From Dermacentor variabilis (taxonomy: Eukaryota; Arthropoda; Arachnida; Ixodida; Ixodidae): a stretch of 64,000 bases of DNA. The stretch is taken from positions 125,153,105 to 125,217,104 of the forward strand of contig NC_134572.1 in the NCBI RefSeq assembly GCF_050947875.1. The letters run 5' to 3'. Below the pieces are notes generated by a model, which was not told the origin of the DNA, made no database searches, and saw only the letters and a list, made by a program, of their open reading frames with translations. Positions 61,161 to 64,000 of this stretch are shown in pieces. Numbering within the stretch: the stretch's first letter is position 1; each line of letters opens with the position of its first letter. Position numbers and translations under genes: made by a program.

Positions 61161-63338
61161 AAAAGCCGGTTGGCAGCTCTGTAGCGTGAATTCTGTTACG
61201 TACCTGCTTTATCTAACCGAATCTATATACGCAGTTGGCAACTCTATAAGCGGAGCAATGGCGGATTAAAGCAATGTATGTTCCAGTCGCGTCCGTCATT
61301 ATCCAGTCAGTCGTTACATTTCAAGACCAAACACGCGCCACTGTCAAGTAATGAATTTCCTCGGTGCCGCAAAGCTTGCGCGATCGAAGAGTGAGCTGGC
61401 TGCGGCCATCTGTGGCCACATCACCCTAAATGTGGCGCCTCTGCTTCCCACACACACAAAAAAAAACTGCTGGGCTACTATGTATGGACAGCGTCACATA
61501 GCGAGAGAGACTGACAAGCAGCTACACATTGTTAAAAGCCCATTAACAGCCACTATCTTGGAAGAACTGCCAAACATTAAAGCCCACTATGTGACCCAAG
61601 CATGCAGCCGTTACTGAAGTAAAATTCATGCACAAACTGAGGTCGAATAAGTTGTTTATTCTGGAGCCTTAGGTTCTGCCAGGGGGAAAAACAATGTAAA
61701 AATTTGACACGAATGCTTCGATTCTTGACTTAAATATCGTTGCTATTGTTGAAGTCATCACGTCCTTTCAGACTTTGCGCACCCGGCAGGTGCAGAAACA
61801 GTACACGGGACAGGCGTGATAGAGGAGAAGCCAGCGAGAAAACGTCATCGAACGACAAACGAAGACATTAAAATAGGAAAAAAATTCCGATAATTGAAAG
61901 GGCGCCTCGCTGCTGTTCGAAGCTAGATCGGGATTTCTGAGAAGACGGTGTTACAGGAGAAAATTTGCAGACAAGAACTACGCCTGCGTAGCGTGTGGAA
62001 AGAGCCCAATAACCATAAGACATATTTTGTTAGCACGTCGCAGTGTCTACACAGTTGCAAATGAAGGCGTTGTTACACTGCCCGATGCCTCTGTCTTTAA
62101 GAACAATAGATGGAAGGCTAATGAATCTGCCATGGAGTAGAGAAAAGAAAGGCGGGATTATTAGTAGCGTATAGACCATTAACCCACTGAATGAAAATAC
62201 ATTACTATTTAGGGAAACTGATTTCTTTCAGATACTATGGCTTGCTAATGTGAACTGCGGATGCTAAAGGGCAATGATAAGCGCAGCAAAAAGATACAAA
62301 TAAAGGACTTGGTGCCGCTCCTATTCTAAGGAGATGGTCATAACAACGACCTATTCTCGAACGCCGCTTTCCTTGCCCTGTATTGATGCGAGCAGACGCC
62401 GTTCTACCAAAAAGAGAAAAAAAAAATACTTTTAACTATTTGCACAAACAGCTCAATGCCTTTGCGCAAGCATAAAACTGAACAAATACCCAAGGCTTCT
62501 TTTGCATCTCACTGGGAAAATAATAAACAAAATGCAAGCTGCTTGTAAATGACTATAACTCATGAACGGGCGCACATATTTTATTTCTGCAACCCGGTTA
62601 TTTGACATAAGACCTAATCGCCCCCTCTCGCGCTCATCTCCATTCTGAACAAGGGGCCCGTAGCGGCCCCGAAACGTCGAAATGTGCTTCGTTTTCGTTC
62701 AAGCCTTATACGAGTGGTTGTTTTATAGCGACCAGAATGTCAAAAAGCACGGGAGTACGAACTCTATTCGTTCAATAGTCAGTAGTCGCAGCGGGCTAGC
62801 AGCCGATGTCTCTTTACATACGGTTATAATAAGCAAAACGCAATGAAAAGACCTGTGCCTGAGGAGGAGGAGCTGCGCCGCTCTCGACAGGCAGAGTGAG
62901 CCTTGCAAAAGCTCCTGGCAATTGCTACAACTGACCGAAATTTATAAAGTGTGGTGTAACGTGTAGTCCGTCGCAACCTGCACAGACAAAACTAATTTGA
63001 ACCAGGCTAAGCATCATTTAGTCTACGTCGCCCTGACATCCAGCCCACACGGTTATGCATTTATACTCAAGCTCTGTATCGCGGAAGAAACTGAGAAGCC
63101 GAAACACCCCTCTTCTAAATAATCAGTTTCCTCGCGGGAAGAAAATCGTACTTGCGCTTCAGTAGATCTTCAGGTCCTTCTGTATCGGAAGAAGCCACAG
63201 TTAGAGCGAAAGATGCGTCAAATTTAATAGAAGTAGTAATTCCCGAACATATAGACAACGGTTTGATCAGGAATCCGATTTCATTCATTAACGGGACTGC
63301 ACATCTAGACCTTGGCAAAGAAATAAATGACATTTTCA

Positions 63339-63376
<38 letters not shown>

Positions 63377-63457
63377 AACAGGCCGCGAGGCTTCAATGTA
63401 TCACCAGAATCTCACAGACAAGGACATAATTTTCAATGCCATCACCGAATTGTGGCA
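61161..63457. other. Unassigned stretch
   Basis: No genes are recognised. It contains a (TA)n tract at 63339-63364. The GGGGCCCGTAGCGGCCCCGA segment at 62653-62672 is a short palindrome (GGGGCC...GGCCCC). Confidence 0.4.
63339..63364. repeat. (AT)n microsatellite
   Basis: Thirteen AT units, followed by a short (GA)n. Confidence 0.95.
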
Positions 63458-63699
63458 CCCGCCGTGGTTGCTCAATGGCTATGGTGTTGGGCTGCTGAGC
63501 ACGAGGTCGCGGGATCGAATCCCGGCCACGGCGGTCGCATATCCATGGGGGCGAAATGCGAAAACACCCGCGTACTTAGATTTAGGTGCACGTTAAAGAT
63601 CCCCAGGCGGTCGAAATTTCCCGAGTCCTCTACTGCGGCGTGCCTCATAATCAGAAAGTGGTTTTGGCACGTAAAACTCCATAATTTCATTTTTTTAAT
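63458..63699 (+). mobile_element. tRNA-derived SINE (Ruka-like), copy 5
   Basis: The head CCCGCCGTGGTTGCTCAATG, the B-box-like GGGATCGAATCCC (63512-63524) and the tail GGTTTTGGCACGTAAAACTC plus a T-rich end are well conserved. The target duplication is CGAATT(G/A)TGGCA (63446-63457 and 63700-63711, one mismatch). It is among the best preserved of the five copies. Confidence 0.93.
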
Positions 63700-63844
63700 C
63701 GAATTATGGCAAGCTTTGATTGAAACAAGCGCTCGTATACCAATACATATGGAAGACTGATCTATAGTCTAAAAGGGCGAAAGGTTATCTAAAAACTTTT
63801 TAATGCGAATAGCATGATTTTCCTACTTCAGCCGTTTTGAGTCT

Positions 63845-63955
<111 letters not shown>

Positions 63956-63973
63956 GAACCAGTGACCCAAGTT

Positions 63974-64000
63974 AAGTGAGTGAGTGAGTGAGTGAGTGAG
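63974..64000. repeat. (GTGA)n microsatellite, cut by window edge
   Basis: A run of GTGA units reaches the last base and probably continues. Confidence 0.95.

Overview
The window looks like arthropod nuclear DNA, most likely from a hard (ixodid) tick. It holds at least five copies or remnants of a tRNA-derived SINE that resembles the tick 'Ruka' family (recalled, not searched). It also holds many decayed non-LTR retrotransposons of several clades, fragments of DNA transposons and abundant microsatellites. Coding capacity is almost entirely mobile-element derived and mostly broken. No operons, CRISPR arrays, phage genes or bacterial signals are present. Most open frames are shadows of low-complexity or GC-rich DNA, and many begin at non-ATG codons.

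The one convincing host gene is on the + strand. Two exons (10605-10703 and 12785-12876) have canonical splice sites and matching phase and encode consecutive parts of the catalytic domain of a receptor-type guanylate cyclase. Neither the preceding catalytic exon nor the final exon could be found, so the introns are probably long and the transposon-rich remainder may be intronic or 3' flanking DNA.

Layout: 1-3334, nested and decayed LINE fragments (one LINE 3' end inserted in another's RT). 3335-7500, GC-rich repeats, unassigned DNA and a (TTGA)n tract. 7498-9950, a minus-strand RTE-type LINE with a SINE inserted (perfect 16-bp target duplication). 10.6-12.9 kb, the guanylate cyclase exons. 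14.27-14.74 kb, a 28S rRNA gene fragment. 15.2-19.3 kb, a DNA transposon with long inverted ends and a dead DDE transposase. 20.7-21.5 kb, a LINE 3' fragment. 21,591-23,972, a Tc1-like non-autonomous element with TA duplication, carrying a 104-bp-arm hairpin. 25-26.8 kb and 31.4-32.4 kb, LINE remnants. 35.6-39.4 kb, a CR1-like LINE containing a MITE and a solo LTR. 39.8-42.4 kb, an RNase H-bearing LINE with a SINE in its zinc-finger codons. 43.6-44.0 kb, a LINE end. 44-49.7 kb, unassigned. 49.7-56.0 kb, a nearly full-length minus-strand LINE (ORF1, EN, RT, RNase H) split by a + strand LINE. 56.0-60.3 kb, a + strand LINE whose ORF2 is intact except for one in-frame TGA. 60.8-61.2 kb, a transposase fragment. 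63.46-63.70 kb, the youngest-looking SINE, followed by (CTGT)n and (GTGA)n tracts.

The elements show no collective pathway. The region is a record of repeated nested transposition. I did not find a new multi-gene biological system. The items most worth following are the guanylate cyclase exons, the nearly intact LINE, the long hairpin inside the Tc1-like element, the long-inverted-end transposon and the cleanly bounded nested insertions.
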